Positions 1-8,628 of a DNA stretch of 25,808 nucleotides are shown piece after piece. A program made the translations under genes and the position numbers. Each line of letters opens with the position of its first letter. The first letter of the stretch is position 1. The notes under the pieces were generated by a model. It searched no databases, was not told the DNA's origin, and was given only the letters and a program-made list of their open reading frames with translations. Source of the DNA: CAZPMO01 sp964587515 (GTDB lineage: Bacteria; Pseudomonadota; Alphaproteobacteria; MPNO01). Location: positions 1-25,808 of the forward strand of contig CAZPMO010000058.1 of NCBI GenBank assembly GCA_964587515.1, written 5' to 3'.

Positions 1-208
1 CGCAACGGCACGCCCAGCGGCCCGGCGTCATGTCGACGATATGGGAGACCAGCGTCGGGACCATCCCGACGATAAAGACGATCGCGGTCGGCATCGCGGC
101 CACGAAAACGATTCCGATTCCCACCATCGACACCAGCGTGCGAATCGCCAGCGCGCGGCTCGTCGGAACCCGCTTGACCGCCTTCTTTTTTTTGGCCTGC
201 TTCGCCAT
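1..208 (-). CDS. Small Lys-rich membrane protein, partial (3' end outside window)
   Basis: About 69 codons are visible before the window edge. The start is the ATG at 208, preceded by AGGAAC at a good Shine-Dalgarno distance. The N-terminus is strongly basic (MAKQAKKKKAVKRV), then come two hydrophobic stretches at about residues 20-36 and 38-56, so it is an inner-membrane protein with a positive cytoplasmic tail. The visible part ends with a TPGRWACRC segment. It lies 48 bases downstream of the kinase-like gene on the same strand, so the two are probably co-transcribed. An eight-base A run in the coding strand (186-193) encodes part of the lysine cluster. I do not recognise the family. A membrane partner of the kinase-like protein is an inference from position only. 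Confidence 0.6.
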   Translation of the reverse strand, partial: MAKQAKKKKAVKRVPTSRALAIRTLVSMVGIGIVFVAAMPTAIVFIVGMVPTLVSHIVDMTPGRWACRC

Positions 209-256
209 CAGTTCCTGTCGATCTCTATATTCGGGGAAAAAATCATGCCGAGTCGC

Positions 257-2293
257 CTACCACATAAACAGCGTGGCGATGGTGGACACCGCGATGAATG
301 AGCTAATGCCCGAGGCGATGCGCCAGCCTGTCCGGCGGGCTTCCTCGTGATAATGCTCGGATTCCATCTTCGCGATCTGCGCCGCCGCATTGGAAAATTC
401 CCTCTGCGCGGCAGTGCGCCTGGACTGATCACGGCGCAACGCTTGCGGATCGCTCAAATGCATGTACAGATTGCTCAGCTTGCCGGTCTCGCCGATGCTG
501 GTAAGTTTGCGTTTGATCTCTTCCCGCATCGAACGTGACTGAAACTGATCGGTCGCCGGCTCGAGTTCCTTGGCGAGCCATTTGGTAAGTTCGGTCGCCA
601 TCAGAGGGCCGTATTCCTTCTGAACAATGGCAAGCAGTTTGACCATGCCGAGCTTCGCCACGATGGTGGTGCCCCTGCCGTCCTCCAGCACGCCGAAATC
701 ACGCTCATGTTGGCCCTTGGTTCGCGCCGCGAGAAAGGATGCGACATGGCGATCGACCAGTATCGGCAGCCCGCCCTTGCGGCGCACCACCGATTCCAGC
801 GCGGGCAGAAGATCGGGCAGGGAATAGGCAAACGATCCTTCGAGCATCTTGCTGCAGCACGGCAAAAATGGCTGCAATTCATACAGACACCGCTCGATCC
901 CGTAACCCGGGCCCGTGTGTTTCAGCATTTGCTGGAGACGTTTAAACAGCTTTACGACCAGTGTGTAATCCATGCGGAGGTTCCGTTCCCTGAAACCGAA
1001 CCAGTCGACCGGCAGCCCTTCCGCAATGCATTCGGCGATTACTTTGATCTGGGCCTTGTCGTCTTTCTGTACCGCACGGGCGAGCAACCCGCCCAGGCCG
1101 TCGGGATTGATGATCAGCCCCTTGTAGCGAAGCGGGCCCAGTGGATCGAGCATCAAGCAGAGCATGGCGACATTGCGTCCGCCATCGTAGCCATCGGAGG
1201 TTACGCTCATCATGCTGATGAGACCGGACAGTTCCTCGGAAAGTTCGGCGTCTTCTATTGTCCTGCCGATCCATTTCTGGAAATCCTCGGTGACAACCGC
1301 CTTGCCCGCGGCCTGCCAATGTTTACCGAAGGCATGGGCCAGCGAACGGCAATTACGGTATTGGCCGCCCTCGAACTCGAAAGCCCGGTCGGCGCGCGCT
1401 TCGACGCTCACACTGACCGAGCGGCGCTGCGTGCCGCCAAGAAACTGGTCGATATCGTCAGCGTTCCAGCGCTCCGCCGGATCGTCGCTCAACAGGCCGC
1501 GCAAAGGGTCCCTCAGCCCGATCGGCGGTCGCGCGCCGTTCAGCAGCGCGTTGAAGGATCCGTGCTGCGCCTTGGCTGCGAGTATCTCACTCGGCTTCAT
1601 GCCGGCAACCGGACAGCGGCCAATCGACAAGAACAGTACCGTTGCGCCCAGAGCATAAAAATCGTCACTTGAGGATCCAGGACCTTTGCACCAGGGCTCG
1701 AGGATGGCCATTTCCATTGGTTCGAGGAGTGGCGGTTGTTCCCAGCCCGGCGGCGACGTGACGCAGTCCCCCAGAACCACCCCGGATTCTTCGTCGGCGC
1801 CGAAGTACATGTTGTCCGGGCGAATCGCCCGGTGAAGCTGACCACGCCCGGCCATGAAATGTAGCGTCTGAGCCGCGGGCGAAAGGATCAGCCTGATAAT
1901 ATCTTCGGAATGCATTGGTTGGATCTGATCGCTCAGGGAGCGCATCAATGGCGGTTTTTCCGGCCGGTCGAAGACGACAACGAAGTTCCGTCTCTTGTTT
2001 GGCGGCCAATAAGTCGGCCCCCACTCGATCGGATGAAAGACCCGAGCCTCGCTTAGGTTTTTCAGTTGCACCATCGCATCCACGCGTGGCGTGACATCGG
2101 GCTCGCAAACACGCGCGAATAGCTGCCGCGAAGCATTTTTCATATCCCCCGCGGCATACGCTTTCGCGCCGCTGATATTGAGCTCGCGTATGGGGGAATC
2201 GTGCACAATCCGGAACCGCTCACCAAGGATTACCTCGGTGGACAATTTCGGATCGGCCGCGAGCACCTTTGAGTCGTCGGAATCGCCAGCCAA
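257..2293 (-). CDS. Protein-kinase-like protein (probable pseudokinase) with C-terminal membrane anchor
   Basis: A 678-residue protein. Residues about 25-287 have a protein kinase fold: a catalytic-loop equivalent HRAIRPDN at 154-161, a DFG-loop equivalent LGDC at 174-177, an APE-like segment near 196-200, DDFYALG at 210-216 (helix F), and the late Arg in ERWNADD near 254. The HRD aspartate is Ala156 and no clear VAIK lysine is visible, so phosphotransfer is unlikely by the usual mechanism. From memory, HRAIRPDN and LG(E/D)C recur in an alphaproteobacterial kinase-like family, which suggests a conserved pseudokinase rather than recent decay. A long helical region follows, then a charged coiled-coil-like stretch (about 610-655) and a single C-terminal hydrophobic helix (about 657-678). 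The start is TTG at 2293 with AGGAG ten bases upstream; the next in-frame Met is residue 51. A role as a signalling scaffold is inference. Confidence 0.75.
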   Translation of the reverse strand: MAGDSDDSKVLAADPKLSTEVILGERFRIVHDSPIRELNISGAKAYAAGDMKNASRQLFARVCEPDVTPRVDAMVQLKNLSEARVFHPIEWGPTYWPPNKRRNFVVVFDRPEKPPLMRSLSDQIQPMHSEDIIRLILSPAAQTLHFMAGRGQLHRAIRPDNMYFGADEESGVVLGDCVTSPPGWEQPPLLEPMEMAILEPWCKGPGSSSDDFYALGATVLFLSIGRCPVAGMKPSEILAAKAQHGSFNALLNGARPPIGLRDPLRGLLSDDPAERWNADDIDQFLGGTQRRSVSVSVEARADRAFEFEGGQYRNCRSLAHAFGKHWQAAGKAVVTEDFQKWIGRTIEDAELSEELSGLISMMSVTSDGYDGGRNVAMLCLMLDPLGPLRYKGLIINPDGLGGLLARAVQKDDKAQIKVIAECIAEGLPVDWFGFRERNLRMDYTLVVKLFKRLQQMLKHTGPGYGIERCLYELQPFLPCCSKMLEGSFAYSLPDLLPALESVVRRKGGLPILVDRHVASFLAARTKGQHERDFGVLEDGRGTTIVAKLGMVKLLAIVQKEYGPLMATELTKWLAKELEPATDQFQSRSMREEIKRKLTSIGETGKLSNLYMHLSDPQALRRDQSRRTAAQREFSNAAAQIAKMESEHYHEEARRTGWRIASGISSFIAVSTIATLFMW

Positions 2294-2319
2294 CTCACCC
2301 AGACTCCTGATTTAACTAT

Positions 2320-2329
2320 CACAATTGTG
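2320..2329. promoter_or_regulatory. Perfect 10-base palindrome upstream of the kinase-like gene
   Basis: CACAATTGTG reads the same on both strands and lies 27-36 bases upstream of the kinase-like start, in the AT-rich part of the 152-base gap between that gene and purA. The position would suit an operator overlapping a core promoter. No regulator can be named. A second inverted repeat, GTTAAT-N7-ATTAAC at 2365-2383, lies further upstream in the same gap. Both are weak on their own. Confidence 0.3.
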
Positions 2330-2408
2330 CAGGGTCGAGTGTAGTCGGCGACGGCAAACGGAACGTTAATACTAGAAATTAACCCGCCTGCCGGCGATGG
2401 CGGACGAC

Positions 2409-2422
2409 GGCCCCGGTGGGCC
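2409..2422 (-). terminator. GC-rich hairpin just downstream of purA
   Basis: GGCCC-CGGT-GGGCC forms a five-pair stem with a four-base loop, 24 bases past the purA stop codon. No T-tract follows it directly, so intrinsic termination is uncertain. Confidence 0.25.
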
Positions 2423-2445
2423 CTCAAACCCTGACACGGCGAAGC

Positions 2446-3738
2446 CTAAATTGAGAACGGATCACGAACTAATATGGTGTCGTCCCGCTCGGGGCTGGTG
2501 GAAAGAAGCGCGACCGGCGTCTCGATCAAATCCTCGATGCGACGGATATACTTCACTGCCGTTGCGGGAAGTTCCGCCCAGCTACGCGCGCTCCGCGTGC
2601 TCTGCGACCACCCTTCGAGGGTTTCATATATTGGCTCCACCCGGGCCTGCGCGATGCGGGACGCCGGCAAGTGGTCAATTTCCACGCCGTCGCAACGATA
2701 GCCAACGCAAACTTTCAGTGGATCCAAACCGTCCAGCACGTCGAGCTTGGTGAGCGCGATCCCGTCGATCCCGCCAATCTTCACCGCCTGGCGCACCATT
2801 ACCGCATCAAACCAGCCGCAGCGGCGGCGTCGACCGGTAACCGTCCCGAATTCGTGGCCGCGTTCGCCCAGAATTTGTCCGGTTTCGTTATCCTGTTCGG
2901 TCGGAAACGGGCCGCCGCCGACACGCGTGGTATAGGCCTTCGTGATCCCTAATACATAGCCGATGGCCTTGGGCGCGATTCCGGCGCCGGCCGCGGCCTG
3001 ACCGGCATGGGTGTTCGACGATGTGACGAAGGGATAGGTGCCGTGATCGACATCGAGCATCGCGCCCTGGGCGCCCTCGAACAGAATTCGGCGGCCGCCG
3101 CGCCGTTCCTCATCCAGCCGCCGCCAGACCACGTCCGCGTACGGCAGGATGCGCGGTGTGATTTGTCGTAACGGCTCCAATACGTCGGCCGCGCGCATCT
3201 CGTCGGCGCCGAGACCGCGCAGGGCGGCATTGTGATGAAGCAGCAATTCCTCGATGCGTTCGCCCAGAATGTCGGGATCGGCGAGGTCGCAGACCCGAAT
3301 CGCGCGCCGCGCGACCTTGTCCTCGTAGGCCGGGCCTATTCCCCGTCCCGTGGTCCCGATCTTACCGCTGCCCTTGGCCTCCTCGCGCGCGCGATCCACG
3401 ACGCCATGAAGCGGAAGGATCAGAGATGCGTTTTCGGCGATCTTCAGGGTCTCCGGCGACACTTCGACGCCCTGACCGCGAATTCGTTCGATCTCCTCGT
3501 CGAGCGCCCAGGGATCGATGACCACGCCGTTTCCGATGATAGACAGCTTGCCGGGCCGCACGACGCCCGACGGCAGCAAGCTGAGCTTGTAGGTAACGCC
3601 ATCGATCACCAGCGTGTGGCCGGCGTTGTGCCCGCCCTGAAACCGCACCACGACATCGGCGCGTTCCGAAAGCCAGTCGACAATCTTGCCCTTGCCCTCG
3701 TCGCCCCACTGCGAGCCCACCACGGCCACATTACTCAT
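2446..3738 (-). CDS. purA: Adenylosuccinate synthase
   Basis: Joins IMP and aspartate using GTP to form adenylosuccinate, the first committed step from IMP to AMP, in the cytoplasm. The 430-residue length is normal. Family motifs are visible in order: GDEGKGKIVDWL near residues 12-23 (GTP/IMP loop with catalytic Asp), GGHNAGHTLV near 35-44 with the catalytic His, the IMP-binding TTGRGIGPAYEDK stretch, QGAMLDVDHGTYPFVTSSNT in the centre, and TKLDVLDGLD near the guanine-binding region. The ATG at 3738 overlaps the hisZ stop as ATGA, indicating translational coupling. The pairing of an AMP-branch gene with a histidine gene is plausible because AICAR from histidine synthesis feeds the purine pathway; that link is inference. 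Confidence 0.97.
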   Translation of the reverse strand: MSNVAVVGSQWGDEGKGKIVDWLSERADVVVRFQGGHNAGHTLVIDGVTYKLSLLPSGVVRPGKLSIIGNGVVIDPWALDEEIERIRGQGVEVSPETLKIAENASLILPLHGVVDRAREEAKGSGKIGTTGRGIGPAYEDKVARRAIRVCDLADPDILGERIEELLLHHNAALRGLGADEMRAADVLEPLRQITPRILPYADVVWRRLDEERRGGRRILFEGAQGAMLDVDHGTYPFVTSSNTHAGQAAAGAGIAPKAIGYVLGITKAYTTRVGGGPFPTEQDNETGQILGERGHEFGTVTGRRRRCGWFDAVMVRQAVKIGGIDGIALTKLDVLDGLDPLKVCVGYRCDGVEIDHLPASRIAQARVEPIYETLEGWSQSTRSARSWAELPATAVKYIRRIEDLIETPVALLSTSPERDDTILVRDPFSI

Positions 3739-4910
3739 TTTACCTGCTCCACCGGCCGGACATCATTTCCAATCAGCACATGCGCGCACCCGAGACGGCG
3801 CGCTTCGGCGACCTCGTCGTCCACTTCGTCGAGACCAGCGATGGTAACCCAACCCTCGGCGCGAAGCGCGCGAGACTTTTCCGATGGTGTGCTGACGGGC
3901 ACGAAAACGCCGCCACCGGCTTCCGGTTCGGGGAGCGCGCGAAGGATGGTGTCGAGAAACAGCGTAAAGCCGGTCGCGGACTCGCCGCCGCCATTTTCCC
4001 GACCGGCGCCATTCACCGTGGATATGTATCGGCCCCCGGCGCCCAACTCACCCCGGACGTCGGTCGGAAAAATCGTGAAGCTGATACCGGTGTGATATTC
4101 GAAACCGCGATTTTCGACCGGATCGAGCGTCAACCCCATCACGGCGCCGGCTTTGCGAAGCCCGTCCAGGACTTCGCCGATCCGGGCGCGCTCCCGCGCC
4201 GCGCCGTCCGGCAGGTCGAGCCCGGCGAGTATCGCGAAACACGCATCGGCCGGTCCGGCGGCGGTCAGCAGCGTTCCCAGCAATTCGGCCGCGGCGCCGC
4301 CGAGATCATGGACGGCGGCCGCGTCTTTGCGGTCAAGCGCGGCGCGCAGCCGCGCGCGGACTTCCGCGTCCAGCCCCAACCCGTCGCAGATGGCGGAAAC
4401 CAGTGGCGGCACGGTGATATCGACCGAAACATCGGCGACGCCGACCGCCGCCAGCGCGTCGACCGCCATCGCGATGATCTCCGCGTCCGCGGTCGCGGCC
4501 TCGCTGCCGATCAACTCGACGCCGACCTGGGGAAATTGCCGTTCGGGGCGAAGCTGGGTACCGCGAATCCTCAGCACCTCGCCGGCATAGCTCAATCTCA
4601 GCGGACGCGGCGCATCGCGGAGCCGGGTGGACGCGATACGTGCCATTTGCGGGGTGATATCCGCCCGCACCCCCATCATGCGCTGCGAAACCGGGTCCAT
4701 CAGGCGGAAGGTGTGCGCGGTCATCGCGGCGCCCGCGCCGCTGAACAACCCGTCTTCGAACTCCACCAATGGCGCCTTGACGCGCGCATAACCGTTGGCC
4801 GAAAAATGATCGACCAGCTTTTCAATCACACGCGCCTCGAATCCGGCCACGGGCGGCAACACGTCACGCAGTCCGTCGGGCAGCAATGCTTTTCGCTCAA
4901 GCTCCGTCAT
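3735..4910 (-). CDS. hisZ: ATP phosphoribosyltransferase regulatory subunit
   Basis: HisZ is a histidyl-tRNA-synthetase-like paralogue that binds short-form HisG and is required for its activity in the first step of histidine synthesis. The 391 residues contain the class II synthetase core: LLPDGLRDVLPP near the N-terminus, RADITPQMARI (motif-2-like) near 82-92, RPERQFPQVGVELIG near 121-135, and GFEYHTGISFTIF in the second half. The C-terminus is short and lacks a full HisS anticodon-binding domain, which favours HisZ over HisS. The ATG at 4910 has no strong Shine-Dalgarno sequence. The stop overlaps the purA start by four bases. No hisG is in the window, so its partner must be elsewhere. Confidence 0.93.
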   Translation of the reverse strand: MTELERKALLPDGLRDVLPPVAGFEARVIEKLVDHFSANGYARVKAPLVEFEDGLFSGAGAAMTAHTFRLMDPVSQRMMGVRADITPQMARIASTRLRDAPRPLRLSYAGEVLRIRGTQLRPERQFPQVGVELIGSEAATADAEIIAMAVDALAAVGVADVSVDITVPPLVSAICDGLGLDAEVRARLRAALDRKDAAAVHDLGGAAAELLGTLLTAAGPADACFAILAGLDLPDGAARERARIGEVLDGLRKAGAVMGLTLDPVENRGFEYHTGISFTIFPTDVRGELGAGGRYISTVNGAGRENGGGESATGFTLFLDTILRALPEPEAGGGVFVPVSTPSEKSRALRAEGWVTIAGLDEVDDEVAEARRLGCAHVLIGNDVRPVEQVK

Positions 4911-5074
4911 CGTTCAAAACGCTACCGAATAATCCGGTGTTATGTGGACCAACGACCCGGGAAACCGCCTTTGTATTGCGGCTTCGACGGGCCTGTTCAG
5001 CTTCGCTTACTATCCCGTTTGCCGGTCGCGCGCAAGATAGCGGGCGGCTCGGCCGGATTACTTCCGGAGTCATC

Positions 5075-5137
5075 CCGGCGCCGGACATTCCAGGCACAGT
5101 CGCCGACAGCCGCTTTTGTAGACCCAAAGCGGACATT
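5075..5137. repeat. Inverted-repeat element upstream of the soluble cyclase gene
   Basis: CCGCTTT (5110-5116) and AAAGCGG (5126-5132) form a perfect seven-pair stem with a nine-base loop, and the right arm continues to ATT, giving AGCGGACATT at 5128-5137. The exact reverse complement of those ten bases, AATGTCCGCT, occurs at 6983-6992 at the end of the cyclase gene. A further palindrome, CCGGCGCCGG, lies at 5075-5084, and GGACATT occurs twice (5083-5089 and 5131-5137). This fills most of the gap between hisZ and the cyclase. I recall GCGGACATT-type repeats near such cyclase genes in other proteobacteria, but cannot verify that here. Confidence 0.45.
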
Positions 5138-5202
5138 GCGGGCATACGTAGACACCATTGCCTTTCCCTCATAAGGTTCCCTCATAGGGAGGAGGCCGGT
5201 AG

Positions 5203-6984
5203 ATGGCCGACGAAGGCGTTCAGCGAAGGCTTGCCGCCATTCTTGCGGCGGACATGGTGGGTTACTCGCGGCTCATAGGTGCTGACGAGGAAGGCACCAT
5301 TGCGCGCCAGAAGGCCCATCGGGCAGAGCTGATCGACCCGGAAATCGCCAGCCATGGCGGCCGCATCGTTAAGACCATGGGCGACGGATTGTTGGTCGAG
5401 TTCGCAAGCGTTGTGGGTGCGGTCAAATGTGCAGTAGCTGTCCAGCAGGCGATTTCTGAGCGCGAGGCCGATGTGCCCGAGGAACGGCGCATTCAATTTC
5501 GCATCGGCGTCAATCTGGGCGACATCGTTATCGACGGCGATGACATCCTGGGCGATGGGGTCAATATTGCTGCGCGGCTCGAAGGTGAAGCGGACCCCGG
5601 GGGCATCTGCATATCGGGCGACGCCTACCGGCAGGTGCTCGGCAAGATCGATCACATCTTTGAAGACGTAGGTGAGCGCAGTCTAAAGAACATTGCCGAG
5701 CCAGTGTCGGTATACCAGCTGAAACCGAAATCCAATGGCGCGAATGCGGCGTCAGTCCCCGATGCGGTTATCGAAAAATCGGCGCGGCCCTGCATCGTCG
5801 TCCTGCCATTCGATAATATGAGCGGTGATAGCGAACAGGAATATTTTGCCGACGGAATTACCGAAGATATCATCACCGAATTGTCGAAATGGGGAGAGTT
5901 TTCGGTAATCGCCCGCAATTCCGCGTTCACCTACAAAGGGCAGCCCGTCAAGGTGCAGAAAGTGGCCGACGATTTGGGCGCCGATTTCGTGCTTGAGGGA
6001 AGCGTACGCAAAAGCGGCGAGAGAGTCAGGATTACCGGGCAGTTTATCGATGCCCATACCGGCCATCATGTGTGGGCGGACAAGTTCGATGAAAGCGGTG
6101 AAGACTTGTTCGACCTGCAAGACCGCGTAACCCGGAAAATCGTTACGACGCTGGGTGGAGCCTATGGCCAGATAAGAAAAAACGAATATCAGCGCGTCTG
6201 GTCGAAGCCTGCCTCGAGCCTCGGCGAATACGACTGTTTTTTACGCGGGCACAGTGTTTTTTACGGGTTTACCGCCGAGGCAATGAAGGAAGCGCGTGAT
6301 ATTTGGTCCGAGGGTCTCGCGCGCTTTCCCAATTCCGGCCTTTTAAAGATCAAGATAGGTTGGACCCACATTTTTGACGCCATGTACGGTTATACCCCGG
6401 ATCCGGTAGCCGCGTTGACGGAGGCATCGGCGCTTTCGGAAGAGGGATTGGCTGACAAGAACTTGCCCCAGGCGGGTCAACGCTACGGACTCTGGCAGCA
6501 GGCGGCACTATTATTGTGGCTCAAGCGCGAGCACGCGAATACGCTGCGCGTCGCGAAATCGGTTTGCCAGCTTTTTCCCTTTGACGGGGAGGGGTTGGCC
6601 CTGATGACGCAAATTGCAAACTATTGCGGTGAAATGGGGCTAGCCGAGGAATGGATGAAGGAGTCCATTGTCAGGGATCCACATGTCCCAGAACTGGCGC
6701 TGAAGAATTTCGGGGTGGTGATGTATTCACTGGGTGATTTCGACGCCGCCATCGATTACCTGGAAAAGACCAGCATCGCGGACCCGGAAGTCCTGCGTTA
6801 CCGCGCCGCATCCCTGGCGGCGGCGGGACGCCTCGATGACGCTCGCGCGGTCATCGCCGAACTCATTGAAAGTCTGCCGGGTGTGTCGCTTGCCATGCTT
6901 GGGCAGCTTATTCCCTACCGATATCCCGAAGACTTGGAACGCGAACTTGAACATCTTCGGCTTGCGGGTCTGCCGGAGAGCTAA
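5203..6984 (+). CDS. Soluble class III adenylate/guanylate cyclase with TolB-like and TPR-like regions
   Basis: A 593-residue cytoplasmic protein with no signal or membrane segment. Residues about 8-173 are a class III cyclase domain that makes cAMP or cGMP: the metal-binding Asp17 in AADMVGYSRL and Asp61 in KTMGDG, substrate Lys57, and LGDGVNIAARLE at 116-127 with the transition-state Asn121 and Arg125. Residues about 195-315 form the TolB-like domain often fused to such cyclases (VLPFDNMSGD, YFADGITEDIITELSKW, VLEGSVRKSGERVRITGQ, HVWADKFD). The remainder is helical and TPR-like. The start is supported by GGGAGGAGG just upstream. Codon use looks more AT-rich than its neighbours, and the gene is bracketed by inverted repeat motifs, which could mean acquisition or duplication as a unit. 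The signal that controls it is unknown. Confidence 0.88.
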   Translation: MADEGVQRRLAAILAADMVGYSRLIGADEEGTIARQKAHRAELIDPEIASHGGRIVKTMGDGLLVEFASVVGAVKCAVAVQQAISEREADVPEERRIQFRIGVNLGDIVIDGDDILGDGVNIAARLEGEADPGGICISGDAYRQVLGKIDHIFEDVGERSLKNIAEPVSVYQLKPKSNGANAASVPDAVIEKSARPCIVVLPFDNMSGDSEQEYFADGITEDIITELSKWGEFSVIARNSAFTYKGQPVKVQKVADDLGADFVLEGSVRKSGERVRITGQFIDAHTGHHVWADKFDESGEDLFDLQDRVTRKIVTTLGGAYGQIRKNEYQRVWSKPASSLGEYDCFLRGHSVFYGFTAEAMKEARDIWSEGLARFPNSGLLKIKIGWTHIFDAMYGYTPDPVAALTEASALSEEGLADKNLPQAGQRYGLWQQAALLLWLKREHANTLRVAKSVCQLFPFDGEGLALMTQIANYCGEMGLAEEWMKESIVRDPHVPELALKNFGVVMYSLGDFDAAIDYLEKTSIADPEVLRYRAASLAAAGRLDDARAVIAELIESLPGVSLAMLGQLIPYRYPEDLERELEHLRLAGLPES

Positions 6985-6985
6985 T

Positions 6986-7010
6986 GTCCGCTCTTTTCCC
7001 GGTGGCGGAC
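6986..7010. repeat. Hairpin between the convergent cyclase and serA genes
   Basis: GTCCGC (6986-6991) and GCGGAC (7005-7010) can pair across a 13-base loop directly after the cyclase stop. It contains the reverse complement of the upstream element's 10-base motif. It sits in the 54-base gap between two converging genes, so it could also help terminate transcription, but no T-tract follows on either strand. Confidence 0.4.
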
Positions 7011-7038
7011 GTTGGGACGTTCCCCTTCCACTGACGGT

Positions 7039-8617
7039 TCAGAACCGCAGGGCGCGGGCCTGCAGCACGTCGGGGAAATCGCGAACTTCCTTGAGCACCG
7101 CGTCGCTCAGCGGCTCGTCGATTTCGATCAGCGCGACGGCGTGACCGCCTTCTTCCGCCCGGCCCAGATGAAACGTCGCGATGTTGACGTCGGTGGTGCC
7201 GAGCGTGGTGCCCAACCGGCCGATGAAACCCGGCTTGTCGTCGTTGACGGTGAACAGCATGTGCGGGCCCAGTTCGGCTTCGAGACGCACCCCGTTGACA
7301 TCGACGATGCGGGGTTTGTCGCCGCCGAACAGGGTGCCGGCGAAAGTGCGGGTCCGTCGTTCCGTTGTCAGGGTCAGACGGATCAGCGTCTGATACTCGG
7401 AAACGCGCTCGTGTTTCACCTCGGATATCGCGATATCGCGCTCGCGCGCCAGCACCGGCGCGTTGACCATGTTGACCGATTCCATGACCGGCGCCAGCAG
7501 GCCGCGCAACAGGCTGGCGGTGAGCGGCCTGGTGTTGAGCTCGGCCGCCAGCCCTTCATATTCGATGGTCACCGACTTGAAGCTGGTTTCCGCGACCTGA
7601 CCCGCGAGGCTGCCGATCTGCTCGGCAAGCGCCATATAGGGCAGCAGGCGGGGCGCCTCGTCGGCGCTGACGGACGGCATGTTGATGGCGTTGATCACCG
7701 CGCCCTCGACCAAAAAGTCGGACATCTGCTCCGCGACCTGTAGAGCGACCTTCTCCTGGGCCTCCGTGGTCGATGCCCCGAGATGCGGCGTCGCCACAAC
7801 GTTCTCCATGCCGAACAGGCTAAAATCCTCGGGCGGTTCATGGGCGAAAACGTCGAGCGCCACGCCCGCGACCCGGCCGCTTTCGAGCGCGGCCTTGAGA
7901 TCGGCTTCCACGATCAACTCGCCGCGCGCGCAGTTGACGATGCGCACGCCTTCCTTCATGCGGGCGAAGGCCGCTTCGTCGAGGATATCGCGGGTCGCGT
8001 CGGTCAGAGGCGTATGCAGGGTGATGAAATCGGCGCGCCGCAAAAGATCGTCGAGTTCGACCTTTTCCACTCCGAGCGTGCTGGCGCGTTCGGGCGACAG
8101 ATACGGATCATGGGCGACGACCTTCATCTTCAGGCCCAGGGCGCGCTCGGCGACCACCGATCCGATATTGCCGCAGCCGATGATGCCCAGCGTCTTGCCG
8201 GTAAGTTCGACGCCCATGAAGCGCGACTTTTCCCACTTGCCGGACTGTGTCGACTTATCCGCCGCCGGAATCTGGCGCGCCATGGCGAACAACATGGCAA
8301 TCGCGTGTTCGGCGGTGGTGATGGAATTGCCGAACGGCGTATTCATCACGACGATGCCGCCGCCGGTGGCCGCGCCGAGATCGATATTGTCNNNNNNNNN
8401 NGCCGGCGCGTCCGATGACCTTGAGTTTTCCGGCCGCTTTCAGAACCTTCGGCGTGACCTTGGTCGCCGATCGCACGGCGAGCCCGTCATAGTCGCCGAT
8501 GCAGCCCTCCAGTTCGTCCGGCGTCATGCCGGTCTTCACATCGACCTCGAGACCGCGATCGCGGAAAATATCCGCCGCCTTGGGGCTGAGATTATCGGAA
8601 ATCAGTACTTTCGCCAT
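7039..8617 (-). CDS. serA: D-3-phosphoglycerate dehydrogenase, interrupted by an assembly gap
   Basis: Oxidises 3-phosphoglycerate to phosphohydroxypyruvate with NAD, the first step of serine synthesis. The sequence splits into two frames at ten Ns (8392-8401). Before the gap it reads VIGRAG, after it DNIDLGAAT; the family has three residues between (usually IGV), so the true gap is nine bases, which restores the frame and gives 525 residues, a normal length for the long form. Visible elements are the NAD loop GCGNIGSVVAERA, NCARGEL with the catalytic Arg, LDVFAHEPPE, PHLGAST with the catalytic His, an intervening domain, and a C-terminal ACT domain (VNDDKPGFIGRLGTTLG). The ATG at 8617 has TGAGGAG upstream; a GTG at 8632 would overlap the serC stop but is less typical. 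It is read with serC. Confidence 0.95.
8392..8401. other. Assembly gap of ten Ns inside serA
   Basis: Ten Ns, a common scaffold placeholder. Protein reading on either side predicts nine bases, so the gene is likely intact in the organism. Confidence 0.95.
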
Positions 8618-8628
8618 GGCTCGACTCC

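Noticed and set aside
707..1672. 321-codon plus-strand frame opposite the kinase-like gene
   Set aside because: Antisense shadow with no ribosome site and no motif; the minus-strand kinase fold explains this DNA.
3780..5174. 464-codon plus-strand frame opposite hisZ
   Set aside because: Antisense to a well-supported gene, no recognisable motif, and it runs into the intergenic repeat.
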